Positions 26,108 to 34,768 of a stretch of DNA of 64,000 bases are shown one piece after another. Source of the stretch: Sulfurospirillum_A sp029027265 (lineage in GTDB: Bacteria > Campylobacterota > Campylobacteria > Campylobacterales > Sulfurospirillaceae); NCBI GenBank assembly GCA_029027265.1, contig CP093061.1, positions 2,728,001 through 2,792,000 on the forward strand. Direction: 5' to 3'. The first letter of the stretch is position 1; each line of letters begins with the position of its first letter. The translations under genes and the position numbers were made by a program. The notes below the pieces were generated by a model. It saw only the letters and a program-made list of their open reading frames with translations, did no database searches and was not told the origin of the DNA.

Positions 26108-27442
26108 TTAGTACTTTGATAAATAATTCGTATCGAAATTGTTATCTATAAAATCTTGATTATCCATCATTTTAGAGTGAAAATCAATAACTGTTTTGAT
26201 TCCCTCTATCTCATACTCACTAAGAGCATTCTTCATTTTTGCTATTGCTCTGTCTCTTGTCTCTCCCCATACAATAAGCTTACCTATCATAGAGTCGTAA
26301 GTAGGAGAAACCGTATAGCCCTGATATACATGAGAATCAACTCTCACGTTACGCCCACCTGGAGCTATGTACTTTGTAATCTTTCCTGGACTTGGGATAA
26401 ACTTCACTGGGTCTTCTGCTGTAATTCTACACTCTATTGAGTGCCCTGTTAAAGTAATAGAGTCTTGGCTAGGAAGCTCTTCACCCTCAGCTACTCTTAT
26501 CATAAGCTCAATTATGTCAATTCCACTTACCATTTCACTTACACAATGTTCTACTTGAAGTCTTGTATTCATCTCCATAAAATAGAAATTTTTATCAGCA
26601 TCTAGCAAAAACTCAAATGTTCCAGCATTTTCATACTTCAAAAACTTTACAGCCTTAACAGCTACTGCATGAAGCTGGGCTCTTGTTTTCTCATCAAGTG
26701 CTATCGCAGGTGACTCTTCTATGAGCTTTTGATGACGACGTTGAAGTGAACAATCACGCTCACCAATGTGAATTGCATTACCATGGCTATCACCAATTAC
26801 TTGAACTTCTATATGGCGTGGGTCTTTTATGTACTTTTCCATATAAAGTGTTCCATCGCCAAATGCAATCAATGATTCGCTTTCAGCAGAAAGATAAGCA
26901 ACTTCTAAATCCTCTTCTCTTTCAACAACACGCATTCCACGACCACCACCACCAGCACTTGCTTTTACAATAACTGGATAGCCAATCTTTTTTGCCATAA
27001 TTACAGCTTCTGGTACATCTTTAAGAGCACCTACACTGCCTTCAATAACAGGAACTCCCGCTTTTTTCATAACCTCTTTAGCTTTTGATTTGTCACTCAT
27101 CATAACCATCAAATCAGAACTAGGTCCAATGAATTTTATGCCATGATGTCCACAAATCTCTACAAAGTTTTGATTCTCACTCAAAAAACCATACCCTGGA
27201 AAAATAGCATCACAACCGCTAATCTCAGCCGCACTTATTATTGAAGGGATATGAAGATAACTACTACTAGAAGCTGCTTCACCAATACATATGCTAGCAT
27301 CAGCATACTTTAGGTAAAGTGCGTCTTTATCAGCCTTTGAGTAAACAGCAACAGCAATTTTTCCCATCTCCTTGATAGTTCTTATCGCTCTGAGTGCTAT
27401 CTCGCCTCTGTTTGCAACAAGTATCTTTTCGATGATTGCCAT
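26108..27442 (-). CDS. accC: Biotin carboxylase of acetyl-CoA carboxylase
   Basis: 444 residues. ATP-dependent carboxylation of biotin on AccB, the first half of malonyl-CoA formation. ATP-grasp signatures KASAGGGGRGMRVV and the MEMNTRLQVEHCVSE active-site segment are intact, as is the N-terminal ANRGEIALRAIRT. It lies two bases after accB, the usual pair. Confidence 0.97.
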   Translation of the reverse strand: MAIIEKILVANRGEIALRAIRTIKEMGKIAVAVYSKADKDALYLKYADASICIGEAASSSSYLHIPSIISAAEISGCDAIFPGYGFLSENQNFVEICGHHGIKFIGPSSDLMVMMSDKSKAKEVMKKAGVPVIEGSVGALKDVPEAVIMAKKIGYPVIVKASAGGGGRGMRVVEREEDLEVAYLSAESESLIAFGDGTLYMEKYIKDPRHIEVQVIGDSHGNAIHIGERDCSLQRRHQKLIEESPAIALDEKTRAQLHAVAVKAVKFLKYENAGTFEFLLDADKNFYFMEMNTRLQVEHCVSEMVSGIDIIELMIRVAEGEELPSQDSITLTGHSIECRITAEDPVKFIPSPGKITKYIAPGGRNVRVDSHVYQGYTVSPTYDSMIGKLIVWGETRDRAIAKMKNALSEYEIEGIKTVIDFHSKMMDNQDFIDNNFDTNYLSKY

Positions 27443-27444
27443 GT

Positions 27445-27870
27445 TTAAACTTTCTCAACCGCAAATAGTGGCATATCAAATTCAACTGGCTGTCCATCTT
27501 CAAGAAGAATTTCTATAATCCTACAATCAAATTCAGCTTCTATCTCATTCATGATTTTCATCGCTTCAATAATACCAACTGTTTGACCTTTTTTAACTAC
27601 AGTTCCAACTTTAACAAATGCATCAGCACCTGGTGCAGGAGCTGAGTAGAATGTTCCTACCATTGGTGATTTGATGCTATCGCCAATCTCTTTAGTCTCA
27701 ACTACTGGAGTCTCTGTAGTCAGAACGGTAACTGGAGCAGCAGCTATAACTGTAGCAGCTTCAAAACCTTTTTGTAATTCTATTGAAAATTCACCATTTT
27801 TAATTTTTACTTTCGAGATATCACTTCCGTCAAAAAATCTCATCAAATCTTTAATTTCTCTATTTGTCAT
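27445..27870 (-). CDS. accB: Biotin carboxyl carrier protein
   Basis: 141 residues. The C-terminal biotinyl domain carries the biotinylated Lys in EAMKIMNEIEA, preceded by IKSPMVGTFYSAPAPGADAF. The N-terminal segment and an Ala/Val/Thr linker complete the standard AccB layout. Biotin synthase (bioB) occurs elsewhere in the window at 47345. Confidence 0.96.
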   Translation of the reverse strand: MTNREIKDLMRFFDGSDISKVKIKNGEFSIELQKGFEAATVIAAAPVTVLTTETPVVETKEIGDSIKSPMVGTFYSAPAPGADAFVKVGTVVKKGQTVGIIEAMKIMNEIEAEFDCRIIEILLEDGQPVEFDMPLFAVEKV

Positions 27871-27941
27871 ACGGTATATCCTTGTTATTTATTAGACTCA
27901 TTATACTGCTTTCCTATATAAATGCACTTAATTCAAAATGA

Positions 27942-28379
27942 CTATTGGTCAATTTTTTCTATAATAACACCATTATCTTTGATGAAATTCGTTACTACAT
28001 CGGAGTTTGTATGCTCATAAGACTTGCCATAAACTATCCTTTTTATGCCACTTGCAATAATGTTTTTACTACAATCACTACAAGGCTCAAGCGTAACATA
28101 TATGGTCGCATTTTTTATGCTTATTCCTTCACGTGCTGCCCAAATAATAGCATTCATTTCCGCATGAATCTCATAAGTTTTACTCCACTCATGATGCTCA
28201 CTCGTATACTCGTCATTCCAATGGTCACAACAATTTGTATAACCAGCTGGCGTACCGTTATAACCTGTACTTAAAATTCTTCCGTTCTTTACAATAACTG
28301 CACCAACCCGCTTAGATACGCACTTACTTGCACTTGCCAATTCATGGGCAATATTTATAAAATTTTTATCACATAACAT
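27942..28379 (-). CDS. Deoxycytidylate (dCMP) deaminase
   Basis: 145 residues of the zinc-dependent CMP/dCMP deaminase family. The zinc and proton-shuttle motif HAEMNAI and the second motif PCSDCSKNI are present, and RILSTGYNGTPAG marks the dCMP deaminase (ComEB-like) branch. It provides dUMP for thymidylate synthesis. It overlaps the hydrolase gene upstream by 11 bases. Confidence 0.9.
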   Translation of the reverse strand: MLCDKNFINIAHELASASKCVSKRVGAVIVKNGRILSTGYNGTPAGYTNCCDHWNDEYTSEHHEWSKTYEIHAEMNAIIWAAREGISIKNATIYVTLEPCSDCSKNIIASGIKRIVYGKSYEHTNSDVVTNFIKDNGVIIEKIDQ

Positions 28380-29130
28380 CTATCATCCTCTTTAATGTTT
28401 TTTCAAAATCAGGGTGTTGCAAAACATTTCCATGTGTAATATTTTTCAGTTCTACATGTAAAACCAAATTTGAAACATTTTCTTTCAACTTATCAAAATG
28501 GTATTTTGGAATTACATTATCATCTTCTACTTCTATAAGCCCAACTTTTGCTTTAACATCTTCCATATACTTTATTAATTCAAACTTGTGCTTTGAGAGA
28601 ATTTCTATGGGAAAATAAGGGTACATCCTTTTTGCTATTGAGACAATAGAATCATAAGGAGTTATGAGTATAAGTCCTTTAACATCTCTTTTGCTTGCTA
28701 CATAAGCAGCCGCCCCAGCTCCTAAGCTTCGCCCTATAACAAACACTTCTTTGTTTTTAGCATATTTATCAAATATTTTCAAAGCATCGCTAAAAATTGC
28801 TTTTTCACTCGGCTTTCCATCACTATTTACAAAACCACGATAGTTAAATACTACTATTTCAAAACCTTTTACATGTAAGACTATGCGAGTAGCATCATCT
28901 GCATTCCCACCAAAATAGATGACAAAAGGAGAATTATCAACCTTTTTATGTAAGCCATCTAATACTACACCTTTGATTACTTCAAATGTAATATGCTCAA
29001 TATTTTTTAATTTAATAGGCTCTTTTTTCTCAATAAATCTTTGGTTGAAAATTTTCGAATCTTGAGTAAAATATATGTATATCAATGCACCAAAATACAA
29101 AGCTATTAAGACTAAAATCAATAATTTCAT
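28369..29130 (-). CDS. Membrane-anchored alpha/beta hydrolase
   Basis: 253 residues. One N-terminal membrane helix (LLILVLIALYFGALIYIYF) anchors an alpha/beta hydrolase fold. The nucleophile elbow is GRSLGAGAAAYVA, an acidic residue candidate follows in LIEVEDDNVIP, and a late His is in ITHGNVLQHP. It resembles the BEM46/ABHD13-like family; the substrate is unknown. It overlaps its neighbours on both sides, so it is part of a tight operon. Confidence 0.8.
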   Translation of the reverse strand: MKLLILVLIALYFGALIYIYFTQDSKIFNQRFIEKKEPIKLKNIEHITFEVIKGVVLDGLHKKVDNSPFVIYFGGNADDATRIVLHVKGFEIVVFNYRGFVNSDGKPSEKAIFSDALKIFDKYAKNKEVFVIGRSLGAGAAAYVASKRDVKGLILITPYDSIVSIAKRMYPYFPIEILSKHKFELIKYMEDVKAKVGLIEVEDDNVIPKYHFDKLKENVSNLVLHVELKNITHGNVLQHPDFEKTLKRMIDVM

Positions 29131-29699
29131 TTTCTTATCTCCACTGTCACATCATTTTTTAAATAGTCTGTTTTGACTCTACAAGTAAAGCCTTTAGACT
29201 TTGCAAATTCTATTATATCTTCTTTTTTTTGGTAGTTAAAATTCTCACTTTCTTTACTGCCTTCAAGTACATTAAAAACAATTCCTTTATATGAATGATC
29301 CAATATCTTCTCCAAAAAAAGCCAAGTTTGAAAGTCGTTTAATATGTTAAGAGTTCCACTTGCAATATACCAATCAGCATGAGGTAAATCATCTTTTAAA
29401 ATGTCTTTACATGTAAAGGAAATTTTTGGGAGTCGTTTTGTGCAAATTTGGATAGAGTTTTTCACAGAGTCTATGCCCATATAACTCTTTACATGTAGAC
29501 CATTTTCCTGCCAATAAAAGTACAAATCCCCAAACCCACAACCGGCATCAACTATGCTACACCTTGGGAGTTCATCTTTTAAAAAATATGTGATTACTTC
29601 AAACCTGACTTTTTGAGACTCCTCAGAACTCCAGTTTAATCCTTGAGCAGATATACCGTATTTTCTATAAGCATTTTGGTAAAATTCTAAATTCTCCAA
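29127..29699 (-). CDS. SAM-dependent methyltransferase (class I)
   Basis: 190 residues. The SAM-binding motif I is IVDAGCGFGDLYFYW, followed by MGIDSVKNSIQICTKR and the motif IV-like DWYIASGTLN. No substrate-specific features are recognised. It directly follows the flagellin-like gene and overlaps the hydrolase gene by four bases. Confidence 0.85.
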   Translation of the reverse strand: MENLEFYQNAYRKYGISAQGLNWSSEESQKVRFEVITYFLKDELPRCSIVDAGCGFGDLYFYWQENGLHVKSYMGIDSVKNSIQICTKRLPKISFTCKDILKDDLPHADWYIASGTLNILNDFQTWLFLEKILDHSYKGIVFNVLEGSKESENFNYQKKEDIIEFAKSKGFTCRVKTDYLKNDVTVEIRK

Positions 29700-30419
29700 T
29701 TAAACTAGCAGTGTAGATATTCTTTTTTGGAGTATATCTGTTTGATGATTTTGAGCTATGATAGAGCTTTCTAGTTTTACCTGATTTTTTTCTAAATCAT
29801 TTATTTTTTGATTTATAGGTTCTTCTGAAATATTTGCATACGCACTAGTCAAGCTTGAAACTGCTGAGAGTGAGTTTGTTATGCTTACTGCATTTTTATT
29901 TGTATTTGAACCTATTTGCGAATGCAAAGAGTCTAATCCCTCTTTAAATTCAACGATGCTATCTTGGTTTTCTATAGATACCTCATCTAGTCCCGTCACT
30001 TGCAGGTTAGATCCTGAAGACAACAGAGATTTCCCATTGTAGCTTGTTGTATCAACAATGTTTTGAATCGTATCTTTAGTAGCTTGAAATTCTTGTTGAA
30101 GCATCTGTTTTTGGTCACTATTTAGTACGGCATTGTTACTACGTACCGAAAGTTCATTGAGTTTTTCACTGCTTTTAGAAATGTTGGAAACCGCATAATC
30201 TGCAATTTGCATCATGCCAATAGTCTCATTTGAGTTTTGAATCTCTTGTGTTAAAGTAGAAATCTGTAAATTCAAAGAGTTCGCAATAATCAAGTTTGCA
30301 TTATCTTTTCCACTAAGCTCACGAACAGCCCCTATCTTAGATAGCGTCTCTTCAGTATTTGTTCTGTTTTGATTTATGTGATTTGTTGTTTGCGTGTTAA
30401 AACTATTTCCTATATTCAT
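29700..30419 (-). CDS. FlaC-like flagellin relative
   Basis: 239 residues. Flagellin D1-type heptads are clear: NLIIANSLNLQISTLTQEI, SNETIGMMQIADYAVSNI, and the DTIQNIVDTTSYNGKSLLS segment shared with true flagellins. The C-terminal HQTDILQKRISTLLV resembles the flagellin end. The variable central domain is absent. Campylobacter FlaC is a flagellin-like protein of about this size that is secreted through the flagellum rather than forming filament; this is the best parallel. A consensus promoter and AAGGAG ribosome site precede it. Confidence 0.75.
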   Translation of the reverse strand: MNIGNSFNTQTTNHINQNRTNTEETLSKIGAVRELSGKDNANLIIANSLNLQISTLTQEIQNSNETIGMMQIADYAVSNISKSSEKLNELSVRSNNAVLNSDQKQMLQQEFQATKDTIQNIVDTTSYNGKSLLSSGSNLQVTGLDEVSIENQDSIVEFKEGLDSLHSQIGSNTNKNAVSITNSLSAVSSLTSAYANISEEPINQKINDLEKNQVKLESSIIAQNHQTDILQKRISTLLV

Positions 30420-30439
30420 GACAAACTCCTTAATCTAAT

Positions 30440-30468
30440 ATTATACTCCTTGCAAGTAAACATGTCAA
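30440..30468 (-). promoter_or_regulatory. Consensus sigma-70 promoter of the FlaC-like gene
   Basis: On the minus strand TTGACA (30463-30468) and TATAAT (30440-30445) are separated by exactly 17 bases, 20 bases before the ATG. A perfect -35/-10 pair is unusual for Campylobacterota and for a flagellar gene, where sigma-28 or sigma-54 would be expected. Confidence 0.7.
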
Positions 30469-30518
30469 ATGGAATCAAAATTGCTTTGTTAAATGTACTT
30501 AACTAAAAAGGCTAAATT

Positions 30519-31508
30519 TTGTTTAATGGTGCAAACATACTCATAACAGGTGGAACAGGTAGCTTTGGCAAAAAATACACAGAGATTTTACTCAAAAAAT
30601 ATAATCCAAACAAGATAATTATATATTCAAGAGATGAGCTAAAACAATACGAAATGGCACAACAATTTAATGACAAGTGCATGAGATATATGATTGGTGA
30701 TGTTAGAGATTTAGACCGTCTTAAAAAAGCGATGTATGGAGTACATTTTGTTATCCATGCGGCAGCTCTAAAACATGTTCCAATCGCAGAATATAACCCA
30801 ATGGAGTGTATAAAAACAAATATAAATGGAGCTGCTAATGTTATAGATGCTGCTTTAGAGTGTGGTGTTCAAAAGGTCATCGCTCTCTCGACAGACAAAG
30901 CAGCAAACCCTATCAACCTTTATGGTGCAACCAAACTAGCGAGTGACAAACTTTTTGTTGCTGCAAACAACATTAAAGGTGGAAGAAGAACTACTTTTTC
31001 AGTTGTAAGATATGGCAATGTTATAGGCTCTCGTGGTTCTGTTATCCCTCTCTTTCAAAGACTTATAAATGAAGGGGTTAGTGAACTTCCAGTTACTGAA
31101 AAGCATATGACTCGTTTTTGGATAACACTAGAACAGGGTGTTAATTTTGTTTTAAAAAACTTTGCGCGCATGCAAGGTGGAGAAATATTTATACCAAAAA
31201 TCTCATCCATGACAATGCTGGATTTGGCAAAAACTTTAGCTCCAAATCTTGGAGTCAAAATCATAGGCATTAGACCAGGTGAAAAACTACATGAAGTAAT
31301 GATTCCCAAAGATGATTCACACCTTACTTTAGAGTTTCATGATCATTATGTAATACAACCTAGCATTATTTTTACACAAACCAATGACTTTACATATAAT
31401 AGGCTTAAAGAAGAAGGAAAACCTGTAAAAATAGGCTTTGAGTATAGTTCTGATACTAACATGCACTGGCTTGATACAAAAAGCTTAATGAAAATGATAA
31501 ACACGTGA
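30519..31508 (+). CDS. pseB: UDP-GlcNAc 4,6-dehydratase (inverting) PseB
   Basis: 329 residues, TTG start after an AAAAAGG sequence. First enzyme of pseudaminic acid synthesis; it makes the 4-keto-6-deoxy-L-sugar from UDP-GlcNAc. The NAD-binding ILITGGTGSFGKKYTEIL, the active-site YGATKLASDKLFV and the GRRTTFSVVRYGNVIGSRGS motif are seen. It opens a compact operon that runs to 40.9 kb with most genes overlapping by a few bases. Confidence 0.96.
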   Translation: MFNGANILITGGTGSFGKKYTEILLKKYNPNKIIIYSRDELKQYEMAQQFNDKCMRYMIGDVRDLDRLKKAMYGVHFVIHAAALKHVPIAEYNPMECIKTNINGAANVIDAALECGVQKVIALSTDKAANPINLYGATKLASDKLFVAANNIKGGRRTTFSVVRYGNVIGSRGSVIPLFQRLINEGVSELPVTEKHMTRFWITLEQGVNFVLKNFARMQGGEIFIPKISSMTMLDLAKTLAPNLGVKIIGIRPGEKLHEVMIPKDDSHLTLEFHDHYVIQPSIIFTQTNDFTYNRLKEEGKPVKIGFEYSSDTNMHWLDTKSLMKMINT

Positions 31509-32629
31509 TTCCTTACAGTAGGCAATCAATAAATGATGAAGATATACAAACTGTCATAGATACTTTAAAGAGTGATTTTCTCACAGGTGGAAAAAAAGTA
31601 GAAGAGTTTGAGAAGGCTCTTGGTGAATACCTTGGCGTAGAATACGTTTGTGTTATGAACTCTGCAACTTCTGCTCTTCATATTGCCTATCTTTGTATTG
31701 GTCTTGAAAAAAATGATGAAGTCATAACGACTCCTATAACATTTTCAGCAACTGCAAATGCAGTGTTAATGTGCCATGCTAAACCAATTTTTTGTGACAT
31801 TAAAAATTATGGAAATATAGATGAAGAAAAAATAGAAAAATTAATAAACAAAAATACAAAAGCTATTGCACCAATAGACTTTGGTGGAAATCCCCTAAAC
31901 ATAAATAAAATAAAAAAGATTTGTAAAAAAAACAGACTTTTTCTAATACAAGATTGTTCTCATGCCTTAGGAAGTGAAATTAATGGTAAAAAAGTAGGAA
32001 GCCAAGCCGATATTGCTATTTTTAGCTTTCATGCCATAAAACCAATTACAACTTGTGGAGAGGGTGGAGCAATTGCAACTAACAACAAAGAGTTATACGA
32101 AAAAGCAAAACTTTTAAGAAGTCATGGAATGGTAAAAAAACAGCTTTGGGATTCTGATATGCTAACACTTGGTTATAATTATCGATTAAGTGATGTTGCT
32201 TGTGCCTTAGGTATCTCACAACTCAAAAGAGTTGATAATTTTATAGAAAAAAGAGCATATATTGCTGAGTATTATAATAAAAAATTTGAAAATAACCCAT
32301 ATTTTTTTCCTATCAAAATTCCTCTATATGTAAAAAGTGCTTATCATCTTTACCCTGTACTTCTAAACAGAAGTTTATGGTGTGAAAAAGAGGATATTTT
32401 TAAAGAGTTACAAGAAAAAGGGGTGGGGGTTCAAGTTCACTACAAGCCAACTTATCAATTCTCCTACTACAAAAAGCTATTTGGAGAACAAAAACTTCAT
32501 AACACAGAAGAGTTTTACAAAGCAGAACTCTCAATTCCTTGTCACCAAGAGATGTCCTTAGAAGATGCTGAGTTTGTAGCCAATACTCTCTTAAAAACGT
32601 TAAAAAAATATAAACGGTGCAAGTTATGA
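31505..32629 (+). CDS. pseC: UDP-4-amino-sugar aminotransferase PseC
   Basis: 374 residues, GTG start overlapping the pseB stop. PLP-dependent transfer of an amino group to C4 of the PseB product. The DegT/DnrJ family signatures CVMNSATSALHIAY and the PLP-Lys segment IFSFHAIKPITTCGEGG are intact. The substrate-site end FYKAELSIPCHQEMSLEDAE is typical of PseC. Confidence 0.95.
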   Translation: MIPYSRQSINDEDIQTVIDTLKSDFLTGGKKVEEFEKALGEYLGVEYVCVMNSATSALHIAYLCIGLEKNDEVITTPITFSATANAVLMCHAKPIFCDIKNYGNIDEEKIEKLINKNTKAIAPIDFGGNPLNINKIKKICKKNRLFLIQDCSHALGSEINGKKVGSQADIAIFSFHAIKPITTCGEGGAIATNNKELYEKAKLLRSHGMVKKQLWDSDMLTLGYNYRLSDVACALGISQLKRVDNFIEKRAYIAEYYNKKFENNPYFFPIKIPLYVKSAYHLYPVLLNRSLWCEKEDIFKELQEKGVGVQVHYKPTYQFSYYKKLFGEQKLHNTEEFYKAELSIPCHQEMSLEDAEFVANTLLKTLKKYKRCKL

Positions 32630-33318
32630 GGCTAGCAATAATCCCAGCACGTGGCGGTAGTAAACGAATACCAAGAAAAAATATAAAAGATTTTTTTGGA
32701 AAACCTCTTATTACTTACAGTATAGAAACTGCTTTTAAAACAAAACTATTTGATAAAATCATAGTTTCAACAGATGATGAAAAGATAGCTAGTATAGCAA
32801 AAAGCTATGGCGCAGAAGTTTTAAAAAGACCAAAAGAGTTAGCCGATGACTTTACACCTACTATCCCTGTTATTGCTCATGCCATAAAGGCTACATGTAA
32901 AAGTATAAATAGTATCGAAGCAGTATGTTGCATCTACGCAACAGCTCCTTTTGTACAGGCACAATATATCCAAGAAGCTTATGAAAAACTTCTTACATGT
33001 AGAAGTGATTACTGCTTTTCTGCGACTTCTTTTGCTTTTCCAATTCAAAGGGCTATTAAACTAAAAAATGACTCAGTAGAGATGTTCTACCCAGAACATT
33101 TTAATACTCGTAGTCAAGACTTAGAAGAGGCATATCATGATGCTGGACAGTTTTATTGGGGAACACCCAAGGCTTGGTGTGAAGAAAAACCAATTTTTTC
33201 GGCTAACTCTTCGGTTATATTGTTACCAAGATATTTAGTGCAAGATATTGACACCTTAGAGGACTGGAAAAGAGCAGAACTTATGTATAAGGTACTTCAA
33301 GATGAAAGTTTTATTTAG
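32626..33318 (+). CDS. pseF: CMP-pseudaminic acid cytidylyltransferase PseF
   Basis: 230 residues from ATG 32626, which overlaps the pseC stop as ATGA; an earlier GTG at 32617 is less likely. It activates pseudaminic acid with CTP. The nucleotide-binding AIIPARGGSKRIPRKNIKDF and the LVQDIDTLEDWKRAE end are diagnostic of sialic-acid-type cytidylyltransferases. Two TACATGTA copies lie in the gene. Confidence 0.95.
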   Translation: MRLAIIPARGGSKRIPRKNIKDFFGKPLITYSIETAFKTKLFDKIIVSTDDEKIASIAKSYGAEVLKRPKELADDFTPTIPVIAHAIKATCKSINSIEAVCCIYATAPFVQAQYIQEAYEKLLTCRSDYCFSATSFAFPIQRAIKLKNDSVEMFYPEHFNTRSQDLEEAYHDAGQFYWGTPKAWCEEKPIFSANSSVILLPRYLVQDIDTLEDWKRAELMYKVLQDESFI

Positions 33319-34141
33319 ATGTGATAGTTCAAGTTCTATTGGACTTGGACATGTCATGAGAGATTTGGTTTTTGCTGAAAATTATGCTGATGATGAAGTT
33401 TTTTTTGCTTGTCAAACTCTCAAAGGAAATATAAATGATAAAATTCCATATCCTGTACATACACTCAAATCAAATCAACCTGAAGAACTTATAAAACTTA
33501 TAGAATCTTTACATGTAGACTTACTTATCATCGACCATTACAGCATTAACTATGAAACTGAAAAAAATATAAAAGAAAAAACAAGTATTAAATTAATATG
33601 TTTTGATGATGATTATAGAGAGCATTTTTGCGATGAGATTATAAATCACAACATAAGTGCAAACATAACAAAATACGAAAATCAAAAAATAGTAAAAATC
33701 ATTCCTCCACTTATAAGATATGAATTTAAAAAAGAAAAAACCATAAAAAGAGATAAGATTTACGATATTTTTATAGCCATGGGTGGAACTGATCACTCAA
33801 ATATAAACATAAAAATCTTAGAAGCTCTCCCAAACTCTTTACATGTAACCATAGTAACAACGAGTGCAAATGCAAATTTAGAAAAGTTAAAAAAATACCT
33901 TACATGTAAAGAAAATATATCTTTACATGTAGACTCAAAAGAGATAGCAAAACTCATAAACCAAAGTAAATTTGCAATTATTACTCCAAGCGTAATGGTG
34001 CATGAAATTCTTTTTATGAATACTCCTTTTTTAGCGATTAAAACTGCTTCTAATCAGGACGATATATATACATATCTCAAAAAAAATAGTTACACAGTAC
34101 TAGAAAAATTTGATACAAAAATACTAAGTAGTAAATTATGA
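33302..34141 (+). CDS. pseG: UDP-sugar hydrolase PseG
   Basis: 279 residues. It removes UDP from the 2,4-diacylamido-trideoxy-altrose intermediate. The N-terminal FRCDSSSSIGLGHVMRDLVF has the catalytic His region, and IFIAMGGTDHSNINIKIL and the HEILFMNTPFLAIKTASNQ segment are family features. The gene contains four TACATGTA-like copies, three of which read as Leu-His-Val. The start overlaps pseF by 17 bases. Confidence 0.93.
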   Translation: MKVLFRCDSSSSIGLGHVMRDLVFAENYADDEVFFACQTLKGNINDKIPYPVHTLKSNQPEELIKLIESLHVDLLIIDHYSINYETEKNIKEKTSIKLICFDDDYREHFCDEIINHNISANITKYENQKIVKIIPPLIRYEFKKEKTIKRDKIYDIFIAMGGTDHSNINIKILEALPNSLHVTIVTTSANANLEKLKKYLTCKENISLHVDSKEIAKLINQSKFAIITPSVMVHEILFMNTPFLAIKTASNQDDIYTYLKKNSYTVLEKFDTKILSSKL

Positions 34142-34767
34142 AAATAGCAATATTAACTTCTAAAGAACAGTGGTTTGTTCCCTATGCAAAAAAGCTAAGC
34201 AAACAAATACAAAATAGTACTTTATATTTTCAACATGAAGATATAGAAGAACTTTTTGATGTTCTATTTATACTTAGTTATCATCGCATTATTCCAAAAA
34301 AGTATTTAAAACATAAACACAACATAGTCATTCATGCAAGTAATTTGCCCCAAGGCAAGGGTTGGGCTCCATTTTTTTGGCAAGTTCTAGAAGGTAAAAA
34401 CAAGATTCCTTTTACTATGTTTGAAGCCTCAATAGGTGTTGATGATGGTGAAATATACATGAACAATTCTCTTGAACTTACAGGATATGAATTAAATAAT
34501 GAACTTAGAGAGAAACAAGCAAATTTTACAACGGACATATGTTTAGAATTTTTAAATAACTATAAACAATATAAACTACCAAAAAAACAAATAGGAAATG
34601 AGAGTATTTATAAAAAAAGATCTGAAAAAGATAGTGAACTCAATATAAACAAATCAATAAAAGAGCAATTTAATCTATTTCGTATAGTAAATAATAACAA
34701 TTATCCTGCTTTTTTTGAAATAGATGGGCATAAGTATAAGTTAAGCATAGAAAAAATGGAGAATTAA
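34138..34767 (+). CDS. Formyltransferase-fold protein in the pse operon
   Basis: 209 residues. The region IVIHASNLPQGKGWAPFFWQ, then FTMFEASIGVDDGEIYMN, matches the formyl-folate transferase fold (methionyl-tRNA formyltransferase-like), with the catalytic His and the Asp of VDDG kept. The Asn of the usual NxH motif is Val here, which I believe recurs in this sugar-linked branch. It stands between pseG and pseI, where the N-acetyltransferase gene pseH might be expected. I infer N-formylation of the 4-amino sugar, giving a 7-N-formyl pseudaminic acid; unproven. Confidence 0.7.
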   Translation: MKIAILTSKEQWFVPYAKKLSKQIQNSTLYFQHEDIEELFDVLFILSYHRIIPKKYLKHKHNIVIHASNLPQGKGWAPFFWQVLEGKNKIPFTMFEASIGVDDGEIYMNNSLELTGYELNNELREKQANFTTDICLEFLNNYKQYKLPKKQIGNESIYKKRSEKDSELNINKSIKEQFNLFRIVNNNNYPAFFEIDGHKYKLSIEKMEN

Positions 34768-34768
34768 T

